Below the pieces are notes generated by a model, which was not told the DNA's origin, did no database searches, and saw only the letters and a program-made list of their open reading frames with translations. A program made the position numbers and the translations under genes. From Fidelibacterota bacterium (GTDB taxonomy: Bacteria > Fidelibacterota > UBA8477 > JABMPR01), in assembly GCA_018673925.1 (NCBI GenBank), contig JABHBL010000080.1, positions 1 to 35,918 of the forward strand: 35,918 nucleotides of DNA. The letters are read 5' to 3'. Below, piece after piece: positions 1 to 7,723 of this stretch (position 1 is the first letter of the stretch; the number at the start of each line of letters is the position of its first letter).

Positions 1-522
1 CCACGATTGATTCTCAGAGAATTTACTGAATTGGATATTGATAATCTGGTTGATTTGGATTCTGATCCCAAGGTTACTCTTTACATCAATGGTGGCAAAC
101 CCACTCCACGTGATTATGTAGAAGAGCAGGTTATGCCCAGAATAATGCAATATTATGAGGACCTGGATAGGCAGGGCATCTGGGCAGCTATTGAAAAGAC
201 CACGGGTGCTTTTATGGGCTGGTTTCATCTACGTCCCAATCGGACTGATGCAGCTGAAACAGAATTGGGCTATCGCCTCAAACAAAAATATTGGGGTCAG
301 GGAATAGCCACAGAAGGTTCTGCAGCTCTGGTGAAAAAAGGCTTTGAGGAGTTGGGCCTTGATGTCATCATGGCAGCTGCTGATCCCGCCAATGGGGCCT
401 CGAGACGGGTCATGGAAAAAGTGGGTCTGAGTTATGAAAAAGAAATCTTGGAACCAGATGGCTTTATCGTCGTGATATACAGACTTGATCGTGCTGATTA
501 TTTCAAGAAAAAGGATAACTGA
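1..522 (+). CDS. GNAT-family N-acetyltransferase (RimJ/RimL type), 5' end missing
   Basis: This encodes a Gcn5-related acetyltransferase that would move an acetyl group from acetyl-CoA to an amine. The reading frame is open from base 1 and reads PRLILREF, the usual start of the first strand in RimJ/RimL-like proteins, which is normally preceded by a few residues such as a Met and a Thr/Glu. I therefore read the gene as cut by the window edge; the TTG at base 7 is unlikely to be the real start. The middle carries ELGYRLKQKYWGQGIATEG, the acetyl-CoA pyrophosphate-binding loop with Gln/Arg-x-x-Gly-x-Gly/Ala, and the later SRRVMEKVGL helix is typical of the family. The natural substrate cannot be told. 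The ygbA-like gene follows 9 bases downstream, so co-transcription is likely. Confidence 0.88.
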   Translation, partial: PRLILREFTELDIDNLVDLDSDPKVTLYINGGKPTPRDYVEEQVMPRIMQYYEDLDRQGIWAAIEKTTGAFMGWFHLRPNRTDAAETELGYRLKQKYWGQGIATEGSAALVKKGFEELGLDVIMAAADPANGASRRVMEKVGLSYEKEILEPDGFIVVIYRLDRADYFKKKDN

Positions 523-531
523 AATTATATA

Positions 532-924
532 ATGTCCATATTTACCAATAGAATTAAACGTGAAGCCAGAACCGTGGAAGTGATGATACAATTATATTGT
601 AAAAATCACCATGGGCTAACAGTCAAGGATTGCCCGAGTTGCTCCGAATTACAGAATTATGCTTTGGACCGGCTCAATCACTGTCCCTTTAGCGAAGGCA
701 AGACATCCTGTAAAAACTGCCCAATTCATTGCTACAAACCTGGAATCAAGGATGATATCAAACAGGTTATGCGTTATTCCGGTCCCAGAATGATGTTGAG
801 ACATCCTGTATTAACGGCTTTCCATTTCATCGATAATACCCGCAAAAAACCATTGACTGTCCTTGGTCAAAAGAGGGACCAAAGTCTTGATCTAGCCGAA
901 GACTGTAATGGTCCAGTCAGCTAG
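532..924 (+). CDS. ygbA: YgbA / nitrous oxide-stimulated promoter family protein
   Basis: A 130-residue cytoplasmic protein of the family databases call 'nitrous oxide-stimulated promoter' (PF11756), whose Escherichia coli member YgbA belongs to the NsrR nitric-oxide regulon. Visible family features are the N-terminal IKREARTVEVMIQLYCKNHH segment, then a cysteine-rich core with CPSC, CPF, and CKNCPIHCYKP, followed by MRYSGPRMMLRHP. The cysteines suggest a metal or Fe-S site, which is inference. The C-terminal 25 residues after the conserved core (from about RKKPLTVLG) look less conserved. It follows the acetyltransferase closely. No obvious terminator follows; the next annotated gene is a minus-strand tRNA. 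Confidence 0.82.
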   Translation: MSIFTNRIKREARTVEVMIQLYCKNHHGLTVKDCPSCSELQNYALDRLNHCPFSEGKTSCKNCPIHCYKPGIKDDIKQVMRYSGPRMMLRHPVLTAFHFIDNTRKKPLTVLGQKRDQSLDLAEDCNGPVS

Positions 925-953
925 TCCAAGGCAAATACCAAAGAGTAACAATT

Positions 954-1075
954 CTTCAATCTTAAATGTTAAATCAAAAATAAGCCATCTATCTGCGCCT
1001 ACGGCTACGATACACAGGCCCAGGAACAATAAATCTTCAATTTTAAATTGTAAATGTTAAATCAAAAATGAGCCA
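954..1075. repeat. imperfect direct repeat next to tRNA-Thr
   Basis: Bases 954-987 and 1035-1075 are two copies of the same AT-rich segment. Both begin cttcaat, contain taaatgttaaatcaaaaat and end in agcca. The second copy has an extra aaattg-type insertion and its last bases run into the 3' end of the minus-strand tRNA-Thr gene. The rest of the 925-1070 gap holds no open frame I would support and no clear terminator. Confidence 0.6.
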
Positions 1076-1143
1076 CCCAGGAGAGTCGAACTCCTGACCT
1101 ACGCATTACGAATGCGTTGCTCTGCCAACTGAGCTAGGGTGGC
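1071..1143 (-). tRNA. tRNA-Thr (anticodon CGT)
   Basis: The reverse complement folds as a complete cloverleaf. The 7-bp acceptor stem pairs GCCACCC with GGGTGGC, the D arm is GCTC...GAGC, the anticodon stem ACGCA/TGCGT encloses the loop TTCGTAA with anticodon CGT, and the T arm contains GTTCGACTC. The discriminator is T and the 3' CCA is not encoded. It would read the threonine codon ACG. Confidence 0.95.
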
Positions 1144-1162
1144 ATGGCTTAAAAAGCGCGTG

Positions 1163-1191
1163 AATATAGATTTTGCTTAAACGCTTGGCAA
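1163..1191 (-). promoter_or_regulatory. sigma-70-like promoter for tRNA-Thr
   Basis: On the minus strand TTGCCA (1191-1186) and TATATT (1168-1163) are separated by 17 bases, and the tRNA begins at 1143, about 20 bases after the -10. Position and spacing fit a housekeeping promoter. It is found by pattern only. Confidence 0.6.
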
Positions 1192-1285
1192 GCAATGCGA
1201 GAGCAACAAATTGCATTCATTCTTAACCAAGTTGACATTTTAAAAAGACTGACAACACTGTTTGAGGCAATTACTTTAACAGACT

Positions 1286-1786
1286 ATGGAAATATTAACC
1301 TTACTCCTGATTATTACCATTACAGCCATCTCAGCTGTAACGATCTGGATGAACCTGCCTGGAAGTTTCCTCATGCTCGTATTTATCTTAATCTGGGCCT
1401 GGTTTGGTGATTTCGTTCTCATCTCCCTTACTGAAATATTCATCATATTCGGACTCCTGGTCTTGCTGGAAATACTCGAGTTTGCCCTTAGCGGCCTGGC
1501 AGCCAAATATGGGGGAGCTGAAAAACGTTCGGCTTTTCTTGCCGTGATAGGTGGAGTTCTGGGAACAATCGTTTTAGGAAGTTTGTTCTTTATTGTGGGC
1601 GCAATACTTGGTCTGCTGATAGGATCCTATCTGGGAGCCTATTGGGGCGAGCATCAGGCAGGCAAAGCTCCTGATGAAGCAAGACGAGCTGCTCTGGCTG
1701 CCCTCATGGGAAGTATTGCCGGGAAACTATTAAAAAGTGCCACGACGGTAATAATTGGAGTCTGGATGATCCAGGAAATTCTATGA
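1286..1786 (+). CDS. DUF456 family integral membrane protein
   Basis: A 166-residue, strongly hydrophobic protein. It has an N-terminal membrane helix (about residues 4-24), a second at 26-46 and a third at 48-70. A Gly-rich pair of segments follows at about 82-120 (IGGVLGTIVLGSLFFIVGAILGLLIGSYLGAYWGE), and a final helix at 145-163. The repeated GxxxG-like pattern with EH/GK after it is characteristic of DUF456 (PF04306). The molecular function of this family is not known to me. It is the first gene of a tight cluster: its stop codon overlaps the ATG of the DUF4159 gene (ATGA). No strong ribosome binding site is visible before the ATG at 1286. Confidence 0.8.
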   Translation: MEILTLLLIITITAISAVTIWMNLPGSFLMLVFILIWAWFGDFVLISLTEIFIIFGLLVLLEILEFALSGLAAKYGGAEKRSAFLAVIGGVLGTIVLGSLFFIVGAILGLLIGSYLGAYWGEHQAGKAPDEARRAALAALMGSIAGKLLKSATTVIIGVWMIQEIL

Positions 1787-2442
1787 TCCCTAAGACAAAA
1801 ATGACCTTGCTTTTATATCTGGCTGTTGGGCTTACATCGCTCGCAGCTCAGGATCTGCATATCACCCGGCTACACTATGGTGGGGGTGGTGACTGGTATG
1901 CAAATCCCAGTTCACTCCCCAATCTGATTCACTTTATTCGTAGTGAAACCAATATTCGTGTAGACCCTGAGGAATCGAGAGTCAAGATCACGGATACAGA
2001 TCTCTATAACCATCCCTTTCTGTATATGACAGGACATGGTAATGTGAATTTTAGCAAGGAAGAGGTGCATAAACTTCGGGACTATCTCACGGGTGGTGGC
2101 TTCTTACATGCCGATGATAATTATGGCATGGATGCATCCTTCCGTAGGGAAATGAAAAAAGTATTTCCCAAAAAGGAATGGGTTGAGCTGCCCCATGATC
2201 ATCCACTTTTCAGCTCATATTTTTCCATCGGAAACGGTTTGCCAAAGATTCATAAGCATGATGAAAAAGCCCCTCAAGCTCTGGCACTCTTCCACCACGG
2301 CCGTATCATTGCCCTCTATACCTATGAAAGTGACCTGGGAGATGGCTGGGAAGATGTTGAAGTACATAAAGATGGGGAAAAGAAGCACCGAGCCGCCCTT
2401 GAGATGGGCACGAATATTTTAATTTATGCATTTACCCACTAA
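1783..2442 (+). CDS. secreted DUF4159 domain protein
   Basis: A 219-residue exported protein. A signal peptide (MIPKTKMTLLLYLAVGLTSLAAQ) ends near residue 22. The mature part is a single DUF4159 domain (PF13709), recognisable by ITRLHYGGGGDWYANP at its start, a PFLYMTGHGN strand-turn and the GGFLHADDNYGMD motif, followed by PHDHPLFSSYF. The domain has a flavodoxin/amidotransferase-like Rossmann layout by family knowledge. No enzyme activity is established that I know of. It begins inside the DUF456 stop codon and ends 3 bases before the DUF4175 gene, so the three are almost certainly co-transcribed. In Bacteroidota DUF4159 proteins often occur with MoxR/DUF58/BatA-type envelope genes; none of those is present here. 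Confidence 0.85.
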   Translation: MIPKTKMTLLLYLAVGLTSLAAQDLHITRLHYGGGGDWYANPSSLPNLIHFIRSETNIRVDPEESRVKITDTDLYNHPFLYMTGHGNVNFSKEEVHKLRDYLTGGGFLHADDNYGMDASFRREMKKVFPKKEWVELPHDHPLFSSYFSIGNGLPKIHKHDEKAPQALALFHHGRIIALYTYESDLGDGWEDVEVHKDGEKKHRAALEMGTNILIYAFTH

Positions 2443-2445
2443 GAC

Positions 2446-5400
2446 ATGACCGACTCTACCAAATCTACTTCAACACCCGCTGGAACTGCCACTCCAGAGC
2501 TCTTGCAGCTGGCTCAACATGCCAGAAGTGAAGCCCGCGGCAAGGGTGCCTTATTGGGAGTCGCTGGATTTACAATCATTGCAATATTGGCAACTATTTT
2601 TGTCTGGCTGGAAAGCTTTCGCTACTTCTCTCCAGAGTTTAAAACAATTTTTCTTACCCTAATTGGTGGACTGGGTCTGCTTCTGGTGGTTGGGATCCTC
2701 GGGATGTATTGGCTTTTAAAAAGGCAACAAATTGAATCCACAAAACCAGAAAATCTGGCTCTCCAAATCGGTGAAAAGCTCCCTGAAATTGGAGATCGGA
2801 TTTTAAATGCAGTTCAGCTGAGTAACAGGGAAACGCCTGATGGTATCTCAGACAGTCTGCATCAAGCCGCTGTTCAATCAGGAATTAAGGTCATTGAACA
2901 AGTTCCAGGTGGTCTATTATTCCCAACCGACACGATCTATAACTATCTAAAAAAGGTTGGTATGGGAGTCGCTGTACTTCTATTGCTATACGTGATTAAT
3001 TTTCAGGATACAAATGCTGCTATTGCTCGTCTGAGTCAACCTGAGGTTGCCTTTGAGTATCCATTACCCCTTGAACTGAATCTGAAAGCAGAGACACATC
3101 AGGTTTTAGCCGGTGATAGCCTCATGTTGACCGGGATGATTAGCGGACGATCTCTGGACAAGGTTGAATTGATCATTCAAACGAGGAAAGACACAAGTAT
3201 TTTCCCTGTGGATGTGACTGATGAGCGTTTCAAGCTACCCATGAATCATTTGCTAACTAGTTTTACAGCGATTGCCAGAGTTGCAAACAATCGCTCATGG
3301 GAACCCTGGGAAGAGATCCGTTCAAATGTAGTGGATGTCCAGGTCATCAATCGTCCATTGGTCCAGGATTTAACAGTTCGCATTCGACCTCCTTCATATA
3401 CAAGATTACCTACGGAAATATTTACCCGCAACATTATGGATATTAGCGGATTCAAAGGTTCTCGTATAAGTCTTGAGGGGCTTGCTTCGAAAGATATCGC
3501 TTCTGGTGCAATTCATTTTGAGAATTCAAAATCAATCCCGCTTGAGATGATGGGAACTCGCTTTAAAGTCGCTTTTACTCTCAATAGGGCTGACCAGGCC
3601 TGGATTGAATTGGTAGACCATGAAGATGTCAACAATCTGGATCCATTGGTCTATCCCATATATGTCTCCACAGATGTTGCCCCCATAGTCAGAGTTTTAG
3701 TTCCCGGGCAGGATGTGATCATTGGTGATAATATGGTACTTCCTACCCGGTTGAAATTGGACGATGATTTTGGCTTTTCCAGCCTGGAGCTTAACTACGA
3801 GATACAGCATCCTGACTATCTCGTGGAAGATACCACTATCTATAAAGTGAAAGTTGATCTACCAAGAACTGATTTGAGTTCTCTGGAATTTAACTTTACC
3901 TGGGACTTGAACGATGTGAGTATGATGCCCGAAGATGCCATACAATATTGGTATACTGTTTGGGATAACAATAGTGTGGATGGATATCAAAAAGCCTCCT
4001 CCCAAAAATGGTTAGCCAGATTGCCTTCCCTGGATGAGATGTTTGAGGAAATTGCTCAGGGCAACGAACAGGTCAAACAGGAGCAGGAAGATATTCTTGA
4101 AGTGGTTAAGGAAATCAAGGAAAAGGTGAGCGAGCTCGCACTGGAAGTACAAAAGGATCCCAATCTTTCATGGGAACAGCAACAGGAAGCCAGCGAGGCC
4201 ATTGAGCAGGTCAAAGACCTTAAAGAACAATTAGAGAACATCAGTGAACAGCTGGATCAGATGATGACCTCCGCTGAAGAGCAAAACCTTTTTAGTGATG
4301 AGACCCTGGATAAATACGCCGAACTCCAACAACTCATGGAGCAACTCATTACCCCAGAATTGCAGGAGGCCATGGAGCGTCTCCAGGAAGCCATGGAACA
4401 AGACAATCCCAGGGAGATGGAAGCGGCCCTTGAAGATTTTCAATCCGCCATGGAAAATTTTCAGAAAAGTGTAGAGCGCACACTGGAAATATTCAAGCAG
4501 GTTGAGATTGAACAAAAAATCGATGAGCTGGCCACCCGCTTAAATGATCTTGCCGAAAGGCAGGAAACCTTAAACTCTGACATTCAGGATGGAGACACAG
4601 CTGATGCTGCCATGCAGGAAGAAAAAATATCAAATGATTTTGATAAAGCTCAAGAATTGGCAGAGACCTTAGAGGATCTCCTCGATCAATCTGAAGACCT
4701 CTCCTCAGAATCTGTTCAGGATTTGCAGGAGCAAATGGAGCAGGAACAAATCAGTCAAAATCTTGAGGAAGCAGCTTCGCTCATGGAGTCCGGCCAAATG
4801 TCCCAGGCTATGCCCCCATCAGAGCAAGCCGAGAAATCATTGAAAAAGATGGCCGCTCAATCGGGTGAGATGCAGTCAGCTCTCCAACAGCAAATGATGG
4901 CAGAAGTGATGTCCGAATTTCGATCAGCATTGTTAAAGACCTTAAGACTTTCGCAGTCTCAAGAGGATCTGGAAGGACCTACATCAAGGACTTCCCGCCA
5001 GAGTTCACTGCTCAGGGATTACGCTGATTCACAGATGGGTCTCATGCAGGGGTTACAGCAATTATCTGCAGAACTTCAGGAGCTGGGTAACAAAACTTTT
5101 GCTGTTTCTCCTTCAATGGGTCGATCTATGGGTAGCATACAAGCTCATATGCAGGAAGCCATCAAGGGGTTGGAAGCCAGGAATCCCCGACAATCCTCAC
5201 AATCACAGGCAGCCGCTCGAGAAAGCTTGAACCGAATGGCTAGGCAATTAGCCAATTCAATGGAATCACTCCAGCAATCCGGGGAATCCAGTGGCTTTAG
5301 CGAATATATGCAGCAATTGCAGCAAATGGCGGGACAGCAACAAGGTCTCAACCAGCAAACTATGATGCAAATGGGTGCTGGAAGTCCTTCCATGATGCAG

Positions 5401-5826
5401 CAGCTTGCACGCCAACAAATGCAACTTCGAGAAGCACTCAAGCAGATTGAGAATGGTATGGGTTCAGATTCGCGCATGCTGGGAGATCTGGGAAAAATTG
5501 GTGATGAAATGGAAGAGGTTGCCAAAAAGCTACAGGGGAAAAGACCCTCCCAAAAGATACATGAGCAGCAGGAACGCATACTTAGTCGACTTCTGGATGC
5601 CCAGCGATCTGCAACCAAGAAAGATTTTAGTAAGAAGAGAAAATCTGAGACTGCAGGGACGAATCCATTCTGGACTGGCAGGGATGATCTACCCGAGGAT
5701 CTTGGTGAAACACGTAATCAACTTTACGAAGAATTGATATTTAGCCTGAAACAAGACTACACACGGGAAGAGCAAGCGCTTATCCGTGAATACTTCAATC
5801 GGTTGGAGGCTGAACTCAATGAATAA
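2446..5826 (+). CDS. DUF4175 family large membrane-anchored coiled-coil protein
   Basis: A 1126-residue envelope protein. Two N-terminal membrane helices lie at about residues 38-60 and 67-88, and a third at about 171-188. Next is a roughly 330-residue beta-rich extracytoplasmic region with PPSYT and DDDFGFSSLELNYEI motifs typical of DUF4175 (PF13779). From about residue 525 the protein is long acidic coiled coil, very rich in Gln, Glu and Met (many QEQ, EQL and MEQ runs), turning into a Gln/Ser/Met-rich low-complexity stretch around 880-1010. The C-terminus is charged and helical (YTREEQALIREYFNRLEAELNE). The function of the family is unknown; the shape suggests a periplasm-spanning or scaffold role, which is inference. 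Its last codons overlap the start of the TPR gene. Confidence 0.83.
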   Translation: MTDSTKSTSTPAGTATPELLQLAQHARSEARGKGALLGVAGFTIIAILATIFVWLESFRYFSPEFKTIFLTLIGGLGLLLVVGILGMYWLLKRQQIESTKPENLALQIGEKLPEIGDRILNAVQLSNRETPDGISDSLHQAAVQSGIKVIEQVPGGLLFPTDTIYNYLKKVGMGVAVLLLLYVINFQDTNAAIARLSQPEVAFEYPLPLELNLKAETHQVLAGDSLMLTGMISGRSLDKVELIIQTRKDTSIFPVDVTDERFKLPMNHLLTSFTAIARVANNRSWEPWEEIRSNVVDVQVINRPLVQDLTVRIRPPSYTRLPTEIFTRNIMDISGFKGSRISLEGLASKDIASGAIHFENSKSIPLEMMGTRFKVAFTLNRADQAWIELVDHEDVNNLDPLVYPIYVSTDVAPIVRVLVPGQDVIIGDNMVLPTRLKLDDDFGFSSLELNYEIQHPDYLVEDTTIYKVKVDLPRTDLSSLEFNFTWDLNDVSMMPEDAIQYWYTVWDNNSVDGYQKASSQKWLARLPSLDEMFEEIAQGNEQVKQEQEDILEVVKEIKEKVSELALEVQKDPNLSWEQQQEASEAIEQVKDLKEQLENISEQLDQMMTSAEEQNLFSDETLDKYAELQQLMEQLITPELQEAMERLQEAMEQDNPREMEAALEDFQSAMENFQKSVERTLEIFKQVEIEQKIDELATRLNDLAERQETLNSDIQDGDTADAAMQEEKISNDFDKAQELAETLEDLLDQSEDLSSESVQDLQEQMEQEQISQNLEEAASLMESGQMSQAMPPSEQAEKSLKKMAAQSGEMQSALQQQMMAEVMSEFRSALLKTLRLSQSQEDLEGPTSRTSRQSSLLRDYADSQMGLMQGLQQLSAELQELGNKTFAVSPSMGRSMGSIQAHMQEAIKGLEARNPRQSSQSQAAARESLNRMARQLANSMESLQQSGESSGFSEYMQQLQQMAGQQQGLNQQTMMQMGAGSPSMMQQLARQQMQLREALKQIENGMGSDSRMLGDLGKIGDEMEEVAKKLQGKRPSQKIHEQQERILSRLLDAQRSATKKDFSKKRKSETAGTNPFWTGRDDLPEDLGETRNQLYEELIFSLKQDYTREEQALIREYFNRLEAELNE

Positions 5827-7723
5827 AGTCATTCCAGGAATTTTGTTTGTTCTCCTCTCGATTCCTCACCTGGTATTGGATACTGCCAATGCACAAGGCC
5901 CTCAAAGTCGAACGAAGACACAGGATCAAATAATAGAGCAGCGGGCAGCATCTCTTGCCCGGTTGGGTAGAACTGAAGAGGCTGTGGATCTCTATCTCGA
6001 AATATTGTATAAAAATCCACGCAACTATAATGTCTATTTCAGAGTCAGCAATCTTATGCCAGGTCCACAGAATGCACCGGTTCTGCTTGAAATTTTAGGG
6101 GATATTCTAAAAACTCAATCAAAGAATACTCGTCTTTCAGCTGAAAAGGGTCGTTTGCTCTATTTGCTTGATCGAAAAGAGGACGCTGTCCAGGACTGGC
6201 AGAGGATTATTCAAAAAAACCGCAATGACAGATTTATTTATACCTCAGTTACAAATGCTATGCTCCAAGCCGGTGCAAATACAGAAGCCATTGAGCTGTT
6301 AAATAAGAGCAGAATTGATTTAAACGACCCCCAGGCTTTTGCTTTCGAACTGGCGCGCATTTATGCAGCAACACATGACTATAATCTTGCCAGCAAGGAA
6401 TACCTTTCCCATCTTGATAAAAATCCAGGCATGCTAGATCATATAAGCAATCAACTCATCCGGCTTCTTGAGAATGATGGTGCATTTGAGCTGATAAATG
6501 CCAATATGAAGCATAGAATGGCACTCCCAGGTGAGCATCACACGCTGGTTTTGGCACAGGCAAAAATTCTTCTCCATGAACAGCATTATGCAGAATGTGC
6601 CAGAACCATTCTTGCATCAGATGTGAGTCGCTCCATGAAGGATGTCATGGCGATCGCCAATGATCTTATGGCTGAACAAGCCTGGGTCCCTGCAGCTGAT
6701 TTGTTTCTATATATCTCTGCAAACAGTAAGGATAAACGTCAAATTGGTGAAGCACTTTTAAACCTGGCATCTACCTATGAATACCGACTCCAGCGCGAGG
6801 ATAGTTACAAATCTTTAAGTGGATATTTCCTGGGGAATCAATTTTTGGATCTTGATGTCAGATTTCCCAGTGATGAGGATGCCTCTCTGGAAAGAACTTT
6901 GAAGCTTTATGATAGTTTGCAGACTCTGCTTCCTCGTACGAGTGAGGCTTTTCAGGCTTCATTTCATATAGCCGAAATTCAGTTAATGGTGAGCGGTGAT
7001 GTGGATCGCGCTATTCGGGGGTTTCAAAACATATTTACCAATGCCCCCCGTAACGATATTCGATTGGCAGGGGGTAGAAGGCTCGTGGATGCCTGGCTGG
7101 TAAAGGGTGATACTTCAGCTGCCATCCATATTCTCGATGAGATAGTGGATGAATTGAGGCTCGATGAGGATGCACCGCAAATCGTTGCCTCCAGAATCAA
7201 AATAAGAATCCATCAAGGTGATCTAGCAAGGTTAAAACGTGAATTGCTCAATTTGAGTGGTGCAGCGTCTCCGGCAGACCCAATATTTAATGACGGTCTT
7301 GAATTAATGGCCCTATTAGAAAGCAATGGTGAGGAAGATGACCCCCTACTTAAAAGCTATCTGAAAGCAGAGCGGTTTGTTAGTCAGCACAAACTCACTG
7401 AAGCGATCAAAACGCTTGAGGACATTCGAGGTGAGTCGACTTCTATTGCAGATGAAGCCGGTGTAAGATCAATTCAAATTCTCCTGGCTCTCGGTAATTC
7501 AAATGAGGCAGTCCAAGCCATGGATAGATTTTTGAATACTTATTCTGATTCACCCTGGAGAGCGCATGTCCTGGTCTGGCGGGGAGAAGAACTTCAATTT
7601 ACACAAAACACCCCTCAGGCTGCGATCCCATTCTATGAGGAAGTCATCGTCAATCATCCCCAATACCTCGGTATTCAGGATTTGAGAATCAGGTTAAGAA
7701 GTCTAATAGGTGGTGGTTCATGA
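5819..7723 (+). CDS. secreted tetratricopeptide-repeat protein
   Basis: A 634-residue exported helical-repeat protein. I chose the ATG at 5819, which overlaps the DUF4175 stop by 8 bases, because it gives a proper signal peptide (MNKVIPGILFVLLSIPHLVLDTANA); the GTG at 5786 would bury it behind 11 extra residues. The mature protein is an array of TPR-like helical pairs: LARLGRTEEAVDLYLEILYKNP near the start, AFELARIYAATHDYNLASKEYLSHLDKNP in the middle and a pair near the end containing TPQAAIPFYEEVIVNHP. Such proteins usually scaffold complexes in the periplasm or at the outer membrane. Its stop overlaps the ATG of the next gene (ATGA). The partner is probably another product of this cluster; that is inference. 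Confidence 0.8.
   Translation: MNKVIPGILFVLLSIPHLVLDTANAQGPQSRTKTQDQIIEQRAASLARLGRTEEAVDLYLEILYKNPRNYNVYFRVSNLMPGPQNAPVLLEILGDILKTQSKNTRLSAEKGRLLYLLDRKEDAVQDWQRIIQKNRNDRFIYTSVTNAMLQAGANTEAIELLNKSRIDLNDPQAFAFELARIYAATHDYNLASKEYLSHLDKNPGMLDHISNQLIRLLENDGAFELINANMKHRMALPGEHHTLVLAQAKILLHEQHYAECARTILASDVSRSMKDVMAIANDLMAEQAWVPAADLFLYISANSKDKRQIGEALLNLASTYEYRLQREDSYKSLSGYFLGNQFLDLDVRFPSDEDASLERTLKLYDSLQTLLPRTSEAFQASFHIAEIQLMVSGDVDRAIRGFQNIFTNAPRNDIRLAGGRRLVDAWLVKGDTSAAIHILDEIVDELRLDEDAPQIVASRIKIRIHQGDLARLKRELLNLSGAASPADPIFNDGLELMALLESNGEEDDPLLKSYLKAERFVSQHKLTEAIKTLEDIRGESTSIADEAGVRSIQILLALGNSNEAVQAMDRFLNTYSDSPWRAHVLVWRGEELQFTQNTPQAAIPFYEEVIVNHPQYLGIQDLRIRLRSLIGGGS

Noticed and set aside
1232..1260. 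TTGACA at 1232 as promoter of the envelope cluster
   Set aside because: No acceptable -10 lies 16-18 bases downstream (ACACTG), so I did not list it.
1195..1410. 71-residue plus-strand open frame before DUF456
   Set aside because: It overlaps the DUF456 gene in another frame and has no family resemblance.
4231..4515. 94-residue minus-strand open frame
   Set aside because: Shadow of the coiled-coil part of DUF4175; no ribosome binding site and no recognisable domain.
5145..5618. 157-residue open frame on the minus strand
   Set aside because: It lies inside the DUF4175 coding sequence and is very rich in Cys, Ser and Ile, which is the mirror of the Gln/Met/Ser codons on the other strand.
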